Assembly (NCBI GenBank): GCA_023053575.1
Contig: JAKZAP010000001.1
Location: forward strand, 25,624,533 to 25,688,532
DNA: 64,000 nucleotides
Reading direction: 5' to 3'
From: Branchinecta lynchi
Taxonomy: Eukaryota; Arthropoda; Branchiopoda; Anostraca; Branchinectidae
This document shows, piece after piece, positions 11,574 to 23,040 of the stretch. The notes beneath the pieces are model-generated. The model was given only the letters and a program-made list of their open reading frames with translations. It was not told where the DNA came from and did no database searches. Made by a program: the position numbers and the translations under genes. Numbering within the stretch: position 1 is the stretch's first letter; every line of letters begins with the position of its first letter.

Positions 11574-12240
11574 TTGTGTCATTTTTAACTTGGATTAATT
11601 TAGCAAAGACGACGTCCAATACAAAAGCCAAGATGGTGGAGATTAATTTGTGATTGTTAACTTTGACGGGTTTATTAAGTGATTCGTCTGATTAGAACCT
11701 CAAGATGATGAAGTCAGGGTTAACTTTGATGACTTCTAGTAGTCTGGTGAATCAAAAGATGCTGGAGTCATGGTTAACTTGGATGAATTTAGCGATGTCG
11801 TCCTGGATTTCGAAAGCGAAGATGACTGTATCATGGTTAACATTTCCGAGTTTATTATTGATGTCGTCTATTTAGGACCCCAAGACGATGGAGAAATGGT
11901 TAACTTAGCTGAGTTTAAAAGTGATGTCGTTTGATTTCGAAGCGAAGGTGATGCAGTAACCGCTAACTTTAAGAAATTTGGCGGTGTCGTTCTGGTTAGA
12001 CAGCCAAGATGGTTGTGTCGTGGTTAATTTTGCTGAGTTTCTTAGTGATTTCGTCATGACTGAGCCCCAAGACGATGGAGTTATGGTTAAATTTGATGAC
12101 TTTAGTAGTGATTTCGTCTGGTTAAAACACCAAGATCATGAAGCCGTGGTTAACTTTGCTGAGTTTATTTGTGATGCCGTCGTATTTAGAATCCCAAGAC
12201 GATTGGGTCAATGACGACTGTGTAACTGTGAACTACGGTG
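11560..12240 (+). repeat. 63-bp (21-codon) tandem array at the BICDL-like stop
   Basis: About ten diverged units. Each has the landmark order CCAAGA.GATGGAGTCA, TGGTTAAC.TTGATGA, TTTAG.AGTGATGTCGTC. TTAA landmarks sit at 11720, 11774, 11837, 11900, 11963, 12024, 12087 and 12150, so the spacing is almost always 63. In one frame the last four units read as acidic 21-residue repeats (PQDDGVMVKFDDFSSDFV-like) with no stop over 11978-12211. Earlier units keep the same frame for long stretches (11764-11925). It abuts and overlaps the end of the upstream gene. Confidence 0.8.
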
Positions 12241-15090
12241 ACCATAATGATCTAGCTCACTGAAGTCTACGGCAATCGCGGCCATTACGCCACAATTATC
12301 ATGACTCGACGAACTTTGAATGCCTGCCTAGTTCCTCCCGAGTTTTGTGTTTAAATCAAACAACCGGATATCCTGGAGATTTCATGACAGACCGAAAATT
12401 CTAGCAGGATTCTCGACAGAGCTAGGCAGTGGAATTCGCAAGGAAAATCGAATTGAGAATCAGCTGTGAACCGGCACTTAATTCCACCAGCCGAATGTTG
12501 CGCTTAATAACTGTAAAACACAGCATAGGATGTTCATTGACAGTCGATTCTCAATCCTTTCCTCGAAGTGAACGCGACAAAGCTTTGTCAAACGGGGGTA
12601 CAACAAAGTTGTTCATTCCAGTGTAGCTTCATAAGTTTATTGTGATTATTAGCAATGTTGTCATATCGAGCATGCTCGAATAACGTAACCCGGTTAGTAC
12701 GTCCCTTGCAGTTTTGAGCCAGTGTTACACTGACTCGGCAGCAACAATGTCTAGAAAATCACACGTTCTAATAGATCCGAAAGCCGCGAATCGTGGAAAC
12801 AGCTCTAGCCTCATCTAGCGATCGAGTGGACACTAAGTACATTACCCTGCTAGTTGCCACCGGATTCTGTTCAAGTTTTCCTCTACTTGTGAACGCCACT
12901 TTAGTTAAATTTGTGAAAACAATTCCTGAGAATTTTCCATTGTAAATTTCAAACTATTTGTTTCTAGCCAATTTCAAGAAGAGTTCATCATTCTTGATCG
13001 ACTGCCAATTCTTCCTGAAGGGCTTTTTCAAGAAGGGCCTAAATATCGCTGGAACAACTGTCAGCTGACTATAGAGCCACCAGTTTGCTGTTAACTTCGG
13101 CTGAAAGAACACCGTTTTGTTTACCAAGTAATTCACTTCCATGATTTGAATGCACTTAGAAATATATACTCAAACTCTACAACAAAAAACAAAAATGGCG
13201 TACGGTACCTCTCGTATGAAGGAATATGGAGTGATGTAGAATTAATGAGATACTAGTACCTTGCTTGTCCAACGATTATGCGTTTAATCCCAAGGCTTTT
13301 CGTATGAAGTCCAGAGAGAAATTTCTTACCACTCGATCGCTAGATAGCATACATTTCTAGCACCCTGATTGGCTTTTACGCGACCGGCTGTTTTCGGCGC
13401 TATTTATCACTTAAGAAGACTCTAGTATACGTGTGATATGTCGTCTATAGTATGTACGCATTAGCAAAGTCCTATAATGTGTGATTCGTAATTATTCTCA
13501 AAGGCCTTTTACTAGCATGGTTTCTAGGCGATTTCCCCCCCCCCCCCCCCTTCAAGTTTCCCCTTTCCTCCAGAACGCTCAAGGATACGACACTAGTTCT
13601 GCGCCGTCTATTTTCTTAAGATTGAATATCCATTTAGTGTTTCTGATAAGGAAACACCGTGGACTTCTGAGAAGACTTGAAAAAGGCGCTCTTCAGTGCC
13701 ATGCAAGAAAAAATGGTGAAACGAAGTGAAGCAGAGAGAAAATCGCTCTATCCGACAAATCACGCCGGAAAATATACCTATTCGTTTATTTCTCCATTTG
13801 CTTTCTCTACTGTCATATGCTAATAACTTATTTTCACAGGACTCAGTTCCTGGCTTACATTGCAATCAGTGACTTTTGTACCGAGTTCCAGCAAAATTAA
13901 TCAATGCAAAAACGCAACTGGAATCGAGCCGATGACAGACAAAAACTCATGGGTTTGAAAGTTCGCTGAATAGGGCCGAAACACTAAAATATGGTTACTG
14001 TCCCACTTAAACGGGTTTGGAAACGCGATGCCATTGCTTTGCTTCAGCGTTCCGCTATCCCCGAATAAAGATTTTTTTAGTTGTGTGAGAAATATTTCAA
14101 ACTTGGTGGTGCGACAAGATAATCCAACATTTTCAGCCACAAGATACACAAATAAGTTAACTGTCCAAGTCGACTACTTGCATTGTCTTGGCAGTTATAA
14201 ATCGGTTTGACCTGATAATGAGTGCGAAACAGTTCGAGGGGGTACCAGGGAGCAAATATCTGACTTCCTCTTTTCGACAAATTTTAGGTGGTAAATGTGG
14301 TTTTGTTCAATGAACGAATGAAATTTTATTTCCCATTTTTAAGACACAAGTCACAAATGGAGTATGAAAGGAAAGAAAAAAAAAACTGTTGGCAGTTGAG
14401 TTTCTTATACCGTCAACTGTTTCGAAAAAAATAGGAGGTCAAATGGGCATGGGGAAATGTTGAAAATTGGCATCACAATGGGTTCTAGTTATTCATCTTG
14501 GCGCCAAAGACTCGTCTTTGTGACATACTGGGAAGACAGTTGCTCATATTCAGCAGTGCCTTGAGGGAAAACTTCCATAAGGGCAAGGTTAAATCTGCTG
14601 AACCTTCCCACCTGGTGTAACAGGATAGGTAATGTCGTTCGTTCCTTATTTTAGTTCTATGTGACGGCCTTTGTGAATAATTAAGAAACACACGACTTAT
14701 AATGTGACCTGGCAATAGTAAAACGCATAGTTGTCTCACATCTCACATAGTTGTAGAGCAGTATTTTGAATAACGTTTACTTATACGCATCAGTCCGGAA
14801 GTTTTAATAAAACCACGAGCGCATATGTGTTTGTAAAATACGTGTGTAGGCATTGTTGCCAATTTTTTCTGACGTATCCTGTGATATGGCCGCACATACC
14901 TGTGTGGCATTCTGGTTCCTAAAAAAATTGGTCCGTTTCTCCAGTTCTAACGAGAAATGTCGCTTTCAGCTTCAAAATCATCTGCTTTTACCTGTTTCTC
15001 CGACTGCAGAATTCTGGCTCGCATTTTTGTAGGAGTCGAAAACCTATTTTACGACCGGTGGCAGCACTGTCCAGTGTGGTCCTGTGTGGT
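12241..15090. other. no gene recognised
   Basis: Intergenic sequence with only short unsupported frames. A C homopolymer lies near 13535-13552. I saw no splice-bounded coding segment and no repeat that matches other parts of the window. Confidence 0.45.
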
Positions 15091-15091
15091 A

Positions 15092-15461
15092 TATAGGAGG
15101 GTTTTTGCGAGATTCCTGGAAATTCGGAATTCGATTCCTGGAATCCCTTTTCACTTTCCCGTCGACTGATCGTACAATCAATGAAAAGCTTCAATCCCTT
15201 CGAAAATGTCCAGTTCGAAACTTTAAAAGTAATTATGGTTCATCGAACATTCATTTCGTTTTCATATGTTCCGACGAATCTTCCTGAACGACGCCTGCCG
15301 TGTTTTTTTCCACACTTTCAAAATTCCCGCCCAATTCAACTTTCCGCGGAGCTTTCTTCTAACTTTCTGAGATCACTTTCTGAGAAAGCTGCTTCGGTTT
15401 CCAAAGCGAAAACCACTGGAAGTGACTACGAAGTTGCTTTCCAGCTCGCGAAAAGCCTTTA
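15092..15461. mobile_element. TIR element, family A, copy 2
   Basis: The left end is TATAGGAGGGTTTTTGCGAG. The right end, reverse-complemented, is TAAAGGCTTTTCGCGAGC. The stretch 15296-15455 is a recognisable reverse complement of 85-290 in copy 1 (CTTTCCGCGGAGCTTTC versus GAAAGCTCCGCGGAAAG). The open frame across it (15181-15546) is therefore incidental. Confidence 0.65.
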
Positions 15462-15469
15462 CATGTGTC

Positions 15470-16470
15470 TGCGTCACGGGAGCTACGGCCGCTACGGGTG
15501 GGCGATGGCGGGATACGGCCGTTTTAATGGGACGGAAAACTCCTGAACGAAAACTGAGCCTTTAATCTCAGTATTTTCCTCTCTTTCTGAACTACCTAGA
15601 CATTGTTAACGCTAAAAGCCCTCATTAGCCATGGTTAATACAAAACTTTAAATAAATAAACTCCAAATAAATCCAGTAAAAAAAAGTTTACAATAATATA
15701 ATCCAGTAACACTTGCTTCCTAACTCACCGTACCATAAAAACAAAATCTACACAAAATGTTGACTATGTGCCATGTCCGAACTAACCAACCTTTCTAAAT
15801 TCTTTATCCCCCAAAATTTATGTCCCTCAAAATAGTACATATAGAAGATGAAGAAGTCACGAAAGAATCCAATTCCGAAGAATTTCTGAAATAATGCAAG
15901 ACAGCTGCTTTAGTCACGGAAGAAGACTATTTTCTATCTTCACGGAAGGCTTCATCGCTGACAAATCGCTTGAGAAAGGCGCAAGTGCTTTGGCAACGCT
16001 GATTTCGAAAAATATTGCAACAAAAAACTAGATCGTATTATCTAGGTTTAGATATAATTCTTTTTTTAGTTTAATATTCTTTATTATATAGACCAACTAT
16101 TATGAACTAAACTACATGAACAAACCTTTTAAAGCACTCTTACTATTCTTAGTCGGTACCTCTGTTTGCAGGAAAGCCCGAATGAGCCTGTCAATGAGCC
16201 GAGTGAGCAGCCAAAAAATATCTCCATTTCAAATTAATCTGTACATACTTTTTCAAAGTAAAGGAAGGAACTGAAAGAGAAAAAGAGGAAGTACAAAGAG
16301 AAAAAAGGAAGAACACAAAAGAAAAGAGAAACCCAAAAATAACTAGGAAACCATGTCGTCGTTCTAAAATCATCCAAGAACGGTAAAGATAATTTTATTT
16401 AGTACTCGTTAGATGCACGAGGCAATAGCGGAGTCGGAAAACGACAAAGACAAATAAATGAAAATATTAA
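15470..16470. other. no gene recognised
   Basis: AT-rich intergenic sequence between the family-A element and a family-2 repeat. A purine-rich minus-complement tract lies near 16260-16340. No coding segment supported. Confidence 0.45.
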
Positions 16471-17754
16471 AACAAGATCAAAGGTTTCGATGGGATCGTA
16501 CGAATTTAATATATGATCCAGACAATCGGGTCTTGTCGACAGAGGCGTTACTAGCCGAAATGTTTTTTTTTTGGGGGGGGGGGGGGACGAGGCATTTACG
16601 GACTGGCTGGTAATTTTTACCGACTTTTTCTACCGAAAAAATGACTGTTTTTGACAACAAAAATGACATTTTTGAAAAAAATTGACTGATTTTCAGAAAA
16701 GCCGACTATTTTGACGAAAAATCGACCAATTTTCAGAAAAAACCAACTGTTTTCATGAAAAAAATCAACCGCATTGACGAAAAATCGCGGCGATTCGCGC
16801 CAAGTTGGTTATTTTTTACCGACTGGACGACAGCATTGGGGGGGGGGGGGGCCAGTCGTGACGCCCCTGCTTGTCAATATCCGGTCTTCGTCAGACTCCT
16901 TGAACATTTGTATAATTAAAGTTCAGAAACATGTTAAGGCCAATGGTTAATCATCTGGGAATATCAAGTTCAGTTATGGATTCAGCAGGCGTGTTTACCC
17001 CTATACGTCATATCTACTTTGACAAAACTGATCAAAACTTCCTCCCTTACTTCTGCCAAATTTACGGTCTCGGGCGGATCCCGGGCGAACTACTTGTCCG
17101 TAAAAAAAACTAAGTTCAAAAACGAATTTAGCATATCTCGTTACCCCTACATCGAACCTTTCACCAACTTCAGATACAAGTTTAACTCTTAACAAATTTT
17201 CAGGTTTTGGCCGTATTCCCGGCTAACTATTTGTCCGGCGACAAAATAATTTTTATATACGGATTGATCATGCCTTCTTACCACAACACCGAACCTCTAA
17301 TCAACTTCAGATACAACTTTTACGTGTAACAAATTGTCCGGTTTCAGCCGGATTCCGGGCGAACTATATATCCTGATGGAAATTATTGTCACGTACGGAT
17401 TCAACAAATTTTCTTACCCGTAAATTAAACATCTAATCAACCAAGTAAAACTTTTACTTTTAACAAACTTTCCGGTTTTGGCCGGATTCCGGGCGAACTA
17501 CTTGTCCGGCAGGAAAATTATTATCATATACGTGCCCAGCATGTCTTCATACCGCTGAATCGACTATCTCACTTTCAACCCCACAGAGCCCATCTACGAA
17601 CTCGATCTGTCCTTTGACCGAAATAATCCTCACACTTAGGTTTCATCACAATATCTCATTCTCTTCGAGATTTATCGTGCTGACGGCGGAACACTTTTAT
17701 GAAGTCATAGGTATCCCTCCACTTACGTTTTTGGATCCCAAAAGCAACTGTTTT
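16471..17754 (-). mobile_element. family-2 repeat, complete copy
   Basis: Reverse-oriented copy. It starts (plus strand) AACAAGATCAAAGGTTTCGA and ends in GGATCCCAAAA. Inside are about five units with the landmarks GGATTCCGGGCGAACTA.TTGTCCGG and TCAACTTCAGATACAACTTTTA at roughly 130-bp spacing, then the leader (CGTGCTGACGG, GTCATAGGTATCCCTCCACTTACG). It is interrupted at 16540-16869 by a hAT MITE. No coding capacity. Confidence 0.75.
16540..16869. mobile_element. hAT-type MITE with 8-bp target duplication
   Basis: 330 bp. The left end is CAGAGGCGTTACTAG and the right end, reverse-complemented, is CAGGGGCGTCACGACTGG. It is flanked by CTTGTCGA (16532-16539) and CTTGTCAA (16870-16877), an 8-bp duplication with one mismatch. 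CAGRGGCG ends and 8-bp duplications are hAT hallmarks. It holds two long G-runs and a series of diverged TTTTC..GAAAAA..CGAC motifs. It is nested inside a family-2 repeat. A related end lies at 63253. Confidence 0.8.
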
Positions 17755-18470
17755 TTAAACGGGGCCTGAAGAATTCAAGGAAGAAGTCATGAGGACTGGA
17801 TGACGAGAATTTTTTAACAAAACTGCTAGGCTTCTGTTCGGGGCTAAACTGCCATACCAAAGGTACATGGGCATGGGCAGGAAGGTGAAGCCAAAACAGT
17901 CTGGTAGTCTAATATATTTGAAAGAAAGATATGAACATTAAACAGATGGATTAAGGGAAAGGGACAATGATTGACAATTATAACTGGGGGACGGCGTATT
18001 AATGCTGAAATTAGCATCATCATTATCATGCGAATCCGGAAGGGTTGGCTTCATCAAAATCCTGGTAGTCAAGCGGGTGGAGGCTGGCCTTTTCAGTAAT
18101 ATATCTATCACCTGAAGATGGACCCGCGTGAGGGCACTGACCTAGCGTGAGAAAAGCTGCTGCTGATTACAGTAATTACCGTTAGTCCAGAGGACTGAGT
18201 TAAAAGAACTATCTACATCTCACGAGTTACTATTAAATTCAAAGACAACCGTCATTATGGGAGGCACTAATTCAAGCTTGTCAGATCGCATTTTTCGCAA
18301 GGATGTGTACAAGTTAAGTTTTGCAAAAAGGTTCGTGGGACCCTAAAACCGTCTAACCAAAGATGCGGTAGACAAGATTTTTCACTCGGCTCGGCACATT
18401 CATTCCAAACTTTCTTTGTGATGCGCAGAATCATCACCTCATTTGCCTCTTCGTGAGACCTAGAAAGGCA
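17755..18470. other. no gene recognised
   Basis: Intergenic sequence between a family-2 repeat and a LINE fragment. No supported coding segment or repeat. Confidence 0.4.
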
Positions 18471-18472
18471 AA

Positions 18473-19106
18473 AGATAGATAGATAGATAGATATTTGTAT
18501 TGATCAAACTCGGATCGTTGCACCGACAGGGCACTAAATACGTCGACCATTACATTTAATGTGTTGCAATACTTGAATGTATACAATATTACAATTATTA
18601 CATACAGAAATAAATCATTTGGAATTCGTTAAAAAAAAAATTAAATTTCTCAATAAATATGGCAGAAATGAATTCGAATACTGGTTAGCGCGACATCTAA
18701 CTGGCACCGGGAGATTTGGGTGCCGCGTCCGCCTTGTCGCCGGTGCTAGATCGGGCAGAATATCTCTATGTTTTTCACTGGCAAGGATTGATTGGCCAAC
18801 ACGTAGAATTAAGTTTTCCCGGCGGACAGGGAGTGGCTCAAGTCTTAATAGGAGGAGGGAAGTTTCGTAACCATTGTATTTCAGTCCTAGCATAATGCGG
18901 CACGCTCTGATTTGCACTGATTCAACGTCTTCGTTATCCTGTACGCTCCTTTGTATAACTGGTCAGGCATATTCCAGTAGCAGCCGCACGTAAGACAATC
19001 TCATAGATTCTACGCCGAATCCAAATCGCTTCATTATCGTGATGGACTGGAGTGCAGCATTCCCTTTCTTCACTAGGTTGCAAACATGGTCAAAAGCCTT
19101 TTTATT
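18473..19106 (-). pseudogene. 5'-truncated CR1-like LINE, ORF2 C-terminus
   Basis: The minus strand encodes the end of a LINE reverse transcriptase protein. Upstream of the longest frame it reads LRLSYVRLLLEYA and VQDNEDVESVQIRACRIMLG. The longest frame (18615-18917) then carries YNGYETSLLLLRLEPLPVRR, SEKHRDILP and LRNLIFF. These are the conserved C-terminal blocks of CR1/L2-clade ORF2. It is 5'-truncated near 19106 and interrupted by stops (EYA followed by TGA). The 3' end carries a (TATC)n tail at 18473-18494, typical of LINEs that end in microsatellites. Confidence 0.8.
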
Positions 19107-19254
19107 GTAGATAGATATATATTATTATTGGCTGATAACAGCCCCAGGGCCATGGCAACAAATATATTATTGTTATGTAAATACGGAATGTTTCCAAGAA
19201 ATGAACCAGAAGTAATTCTAACTAAATTTCGAAGACTACGACTCTATTGTCGGG

Positions 19255-19310
19255 CCACTTAGGCCAAGGATATGGGTTCATATTCCGCACGAGGAGCATT
19301 TTTGTCTTAC
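19255..19310 (+). repeat. tRNA-derived SINE, 3' fragment
   Basis: GGGTTCATATTCCGCACGAGGAGCATTTTTGTCTTA matches the B-box region and the conserved GAGGAGCATTTTTGTCTTT tail of the longer copies at 50205 and 55361. The A-box half is not recognisable. Confidence 0.5.
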
Positions 19311-20019
19311 AACATTTTTGTCTTACTTTGTACTTTTAATAGCCTACTGTTATTATTATTATTCAAGTTTTGCTAACTCACTTGATAATAATAGACCTAC
19401 GCTATTACAGCAACGACGACACTGCGACACTACAACATATGTTCGTTTGTCATTTCAAGTAATTGATTCATCAAACCGAGAAGATCCACGCGAATAAATG
19501 GCAAAATCATCCAGTTGAACTGTTCACTTTGAAACTTCTGCAGTAAACCAAAATTTCCTTTTCGAAGGTGCCACATGGCGAGGAGGCGACAGGACGGAAA
19601 ATAAGCAAGAAATTTATTGTGAAAACAGTTTCGCTCTTCGCATATAAATAGAGACGACGGACACAGCTTAACCAACGTCATCCACTGTACCACACCTCCC
19701 TCTGCGAACAGAAAGACAAGCCGTTAAAGCATAACTGGAACCTATATTATTTTGTCATTGACAGTGACCGTGTCATCACCAATTCATGGGCCACAGAGTT
19801 GTCAATTCGCTCAACTGTTCACAGGAGACTCTTTAGAGGGCACCTTTATTTTCCCTAGCCGTTTAGGAATTACAAGCTTCTGAGCTCACATTTTTGGCCA
19901 TTGTTTCGTTTGTATTTTTTTCGATCCGAATTTTGTCAGTCACGCCGACATCTTCATGGCTCACCGTCAACCATAAGGACATTAGAAGATAGACATGGTA
20001 AGGACATGATTTTTTTAAT

Positions 20020-20100
20020 TCTGGAAGACATGGTAAACCATTAAGTCTATCTTCTGTTACGCACTTTTTTGTTTTACTTGGTTTCTCCACTTTTTATATT
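20020..20100 (+). repeat. repeat with ACATGGTA..CCATTAAGTCTATCTTC, copy 1
   Basis: TGGAAGACATGGTAAACCATTAAGTCTATCTTCTGTT followed by an ACTTGG..TTCTCCAC block is shared with 61183-61330 (plus) and 40125-40258 (minus). The family is unknown and shows no coding signal. Confidence 0.5.
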
Positions 20101-20109
20101 ATATTATCC

Positions 20110-20700
20110 CTAGCTCCGTTATGGATTTATGTTTTATCGAACGCTCCATTATGTTAATTCGTTAAATTATCTCTGTCAATTACCCCGTTATGGAACGCAC
20201 GACCCGAAACGACTAGCGCGAAAAAAAGAGAGGAAAGATGGAAGAGTGTCTTCTTTACAGGAGCTCTTAAATTTTTTTATTTTTTTTTGTATAACCCGTA
20301 GCCATAGTTTAACTTATTTTTATATTACATAAAAAAAAAAGAAAATCACATTTCGTACTTTTTGTGGCTACTCCTCCTTCCCTCAGTGACGTTAATTTTA
20401 ATCTATTTTAACCCATTTTTAACTATTTACGTCACTTAACTTTTGAAAATAAGCCCTATTGTATTTACATTTTATTTTTATTTTTGTCTGTCCTACAAAC
20501 CTCAACCATAAATTGAAATTTTACTCCCAACCAAACTATTGTAAATTACGAGAAATTAAAAAAAAAACAGAAAGATTTTACCATATCATACATATAAGGG
20601 GAAAAAACGAAAGAAAGGGACAAATATATCTTTCCAACCATAAACAACTATAAAACATTTCCAACCCCACACAGTATTTAAATTATACTATAATACGTAA
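20110..20700. other. no gene recognised
   Basis: Very AT-rich sequence with A-runs and T-runs. No supported feature. Confidence 0.4.
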
Positions 20701-20701
20701 A

Positions 20702-21865
20702 ATGCATTTTTGGAAACAAACTTGACTAGTATTTATAAATCTTTTGTTAAACTCAATCTTCAAAAACATAAAAACTAATTTACTGGAAAATTACAAAAAA
20801 AAAAAAACACGAAATACCCACGACTGCAAGGGGCTCTTCTCGTCCTTAAAACTAAATAACAATATCACTTTAAAATAATCAACCATTAAATACACAATTT
20901 ACAATTCATGACGTAATTTACATATAATTGGGTACATACAATATATATATATCATAACAAAAACATAACAACTCAACACAATCACTGGGCCTTGCGTTGT
21001 TGGGCATTTCGTAAAAATTAAATTTCTTATAAACCAAAAACTTAAAAAATTATAAACTGTTGAAAATGAAAACTTTAGAGGTAGTCACTTAGGAAGAGTG
21101 GAAGATGCTATCGGTAATGTTAGGTGAATGCACTGTTCAGTAGTGTTTGTTCGAGTTTGTGTATGGCCCATCAGTGGCCAAATAAACTCTATTCTATTCT
21201 ATCAAACAAGTTTTGCCAAATAATCGTGCTCGCTCTTCGCCGGAAAAAACCAACATACCAAACACATTCTTGTCTGATTACTGCAGCTTCCACTGCCATC
21301 CCATTACTGCCATCCTCTTCCACATGCATACAAATTTCAATTTATTATTATAATGATAATAATAATTTACTTGTAACCCACTGTACAAAACAATGTGAAG
21401 ATAGTTGGAGTAAAATAGAGAAAGAAAACAAATGAACAACAGAAGAAACACTGATACAAAAAATATGTAGCCTACTAGATACAAATAATGATCAATCAGA
21501 TAAATAAGTACCATTTTCGTATGCCACTAGCATGGCACTTTTGTTGACATCTTCTTTACTTTCATATGTCAGTAGCCTACAATTGCCCCTTACCTTGCAT
21601 CATCATGCTTCTTTCAGTCCCAGTAGATGAATCATTTCAGACAGCGGTGGAGCCGACATCACTTAATTTGTGAGTGGGGCCTGGGAGGCCAGCACCATGG
21701 ATTTAAAGGAGGTGCAATATTGTAGTGAAGAGAGTGACATGTCGTGAGAATCGTGCGATCAGACTATGTGGAAACCTACATTTGTTTGTTTGTTCATTGT
21801 GTTTTTGTTATATTGTGACCCATGTTGGCCTTATTTGAAATTGCTTTTTCAGTGTGTTTTTATTT
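20702..21865 (+). repeat. tandem segmental duplication, unit 1
   Basis: Near-identical to 21876-23040 at an offset of 1174-1177 bp. The few differences seen include A-run/AAAC changes near 20800, single-base changes near 20990-21060 and a 3-bp net indel. The unit holds LINE-like 3' termini, for example GGCCAAATAAACTCTATTC followed by TATTCTAT at about 21175-21200, and TTATATTGTGACCCATGTTG near its end. The identical 103-codon frame in both units (21124 and 22301) starts in this 3' UTR-like sequence and is not considered a gene. Confidence 0.85.
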
Positions 21866-21875
21866 GTTTCCAAAA

Positions 21876-23040
21876 ATGCATTTTTGGAAACAAACTTGAC
21901 TAGTATTTATAAATCTTTTGTTAAACTCAATCTTCAAAAACATAAAAACTAATTTACTGGAAAATTACAAAAAACAAACAAACACGAAATACCCACGACT
22001 GCAAGGGGCTCTTCTCGTCCTTAAAACTAAATAACAATATCACTTTAAAATAATCAACCATTAAATACACAATTTACAATTCATGACGTAATTTACATAT
22101 AATTGGGTACATACAATATATATATATCATAACAAAAACATAACAACTCAACACAATCATTGGGCCTTGCGTTGTTGGGCATTTCATAAAAATTAAATTT
22201 TTTATAAACCAAAAACTTAAAATATTGTAAAAACTGTTCAGAATGAAAACTTTAGAGGTAGTCACTTAGGAAGAGTGGAAGATGCTATCGGCAATGTTAG
22301 GTGAATGCACTGTTCAGTAGTGTTTGTTCGAGTTTGTGTATGGCCCATCAGTGGCCAAATAAACTCTATTCTATTCTATCAAACAAGTTTTGCCAAATAA
22401 TCGTGCTCGCTCTTCGCCGGAAAAAACCAACATACCAAACACATTCTTGTCTGATTACTGCAGCTTCCACTGCCATCCCATTACTGCCATCCTCTTCCAC
22501 ATGCATACAAATTTCAATTTATTATTATAATGATAATAATAATTTACTTGTAACCCACTGTACAAAACAATGTGAAGATAGTTGGAGTAAAATAGAGAAA
22601 GAAAACAAATGAACAACAGAAGAAACACTGGTACAAAAAATATGTAGCCTACTAGATACAAATAATGATCAATCAGATAAATAAGTACCATTTTCGTATG
22701 CCACTAGCATGGCACTTTTGTTGACATCTTCTTTACTTTCATATGTCAGTAGCCTACAATTGCCCCTTACCTTGCATCATCATGCTTCTTTCAGTCCCAG
22801 TAGATGAATCATTTCAGACAGCGGTGGAGCCGACATCACTTAATTTGTGAGTGGGGCCTGGGAGGCCAGCACCATGGATTTAAAGGAGGTGCAATATTGT
22901 AGTGAAGAGAGTGACATGTCGTGAGAATCGTGCGATCAGACTATGTGGAAACTTACATTTGTTTGTTTGTTCAGTGTGTTTTTGTTATATTGTGGCCCAT
23001 GTTGGCCTTATTTGAAATTGTTCGTTCAGTGTGTTTTTAT
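21876..23040 (+). repeat. tandem segmental duplication, unit 2
   Basis: Second unit of the duplication. The junction with unit 1 is a perfect 26-bp palindrome at 21866-21891 (half-site GTTTCCAAAAATG). The unit ends where a family-1 repeat begins (after the T-run at 23037). Confidence 0.85.

Noticed and set aside
12954..13142. Minus-strand frame at 12954-13142
   Set aside because: No splice-bounded support or family resemblance; composition is ordinary for non-coding AT-rich DNA.
15181..15546. 121-codon frame
   Set aside because: It covers the TIR element family A and has no domain resemblance.
21124..22612. Two identical 103-codon frames (21124-21435 and 22301-22612)
   Set aside because: Identity comes from the recent tandem duplication. 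The frame starts in a LINE-like 3' terminus with AATAAA and has no protein-like features.
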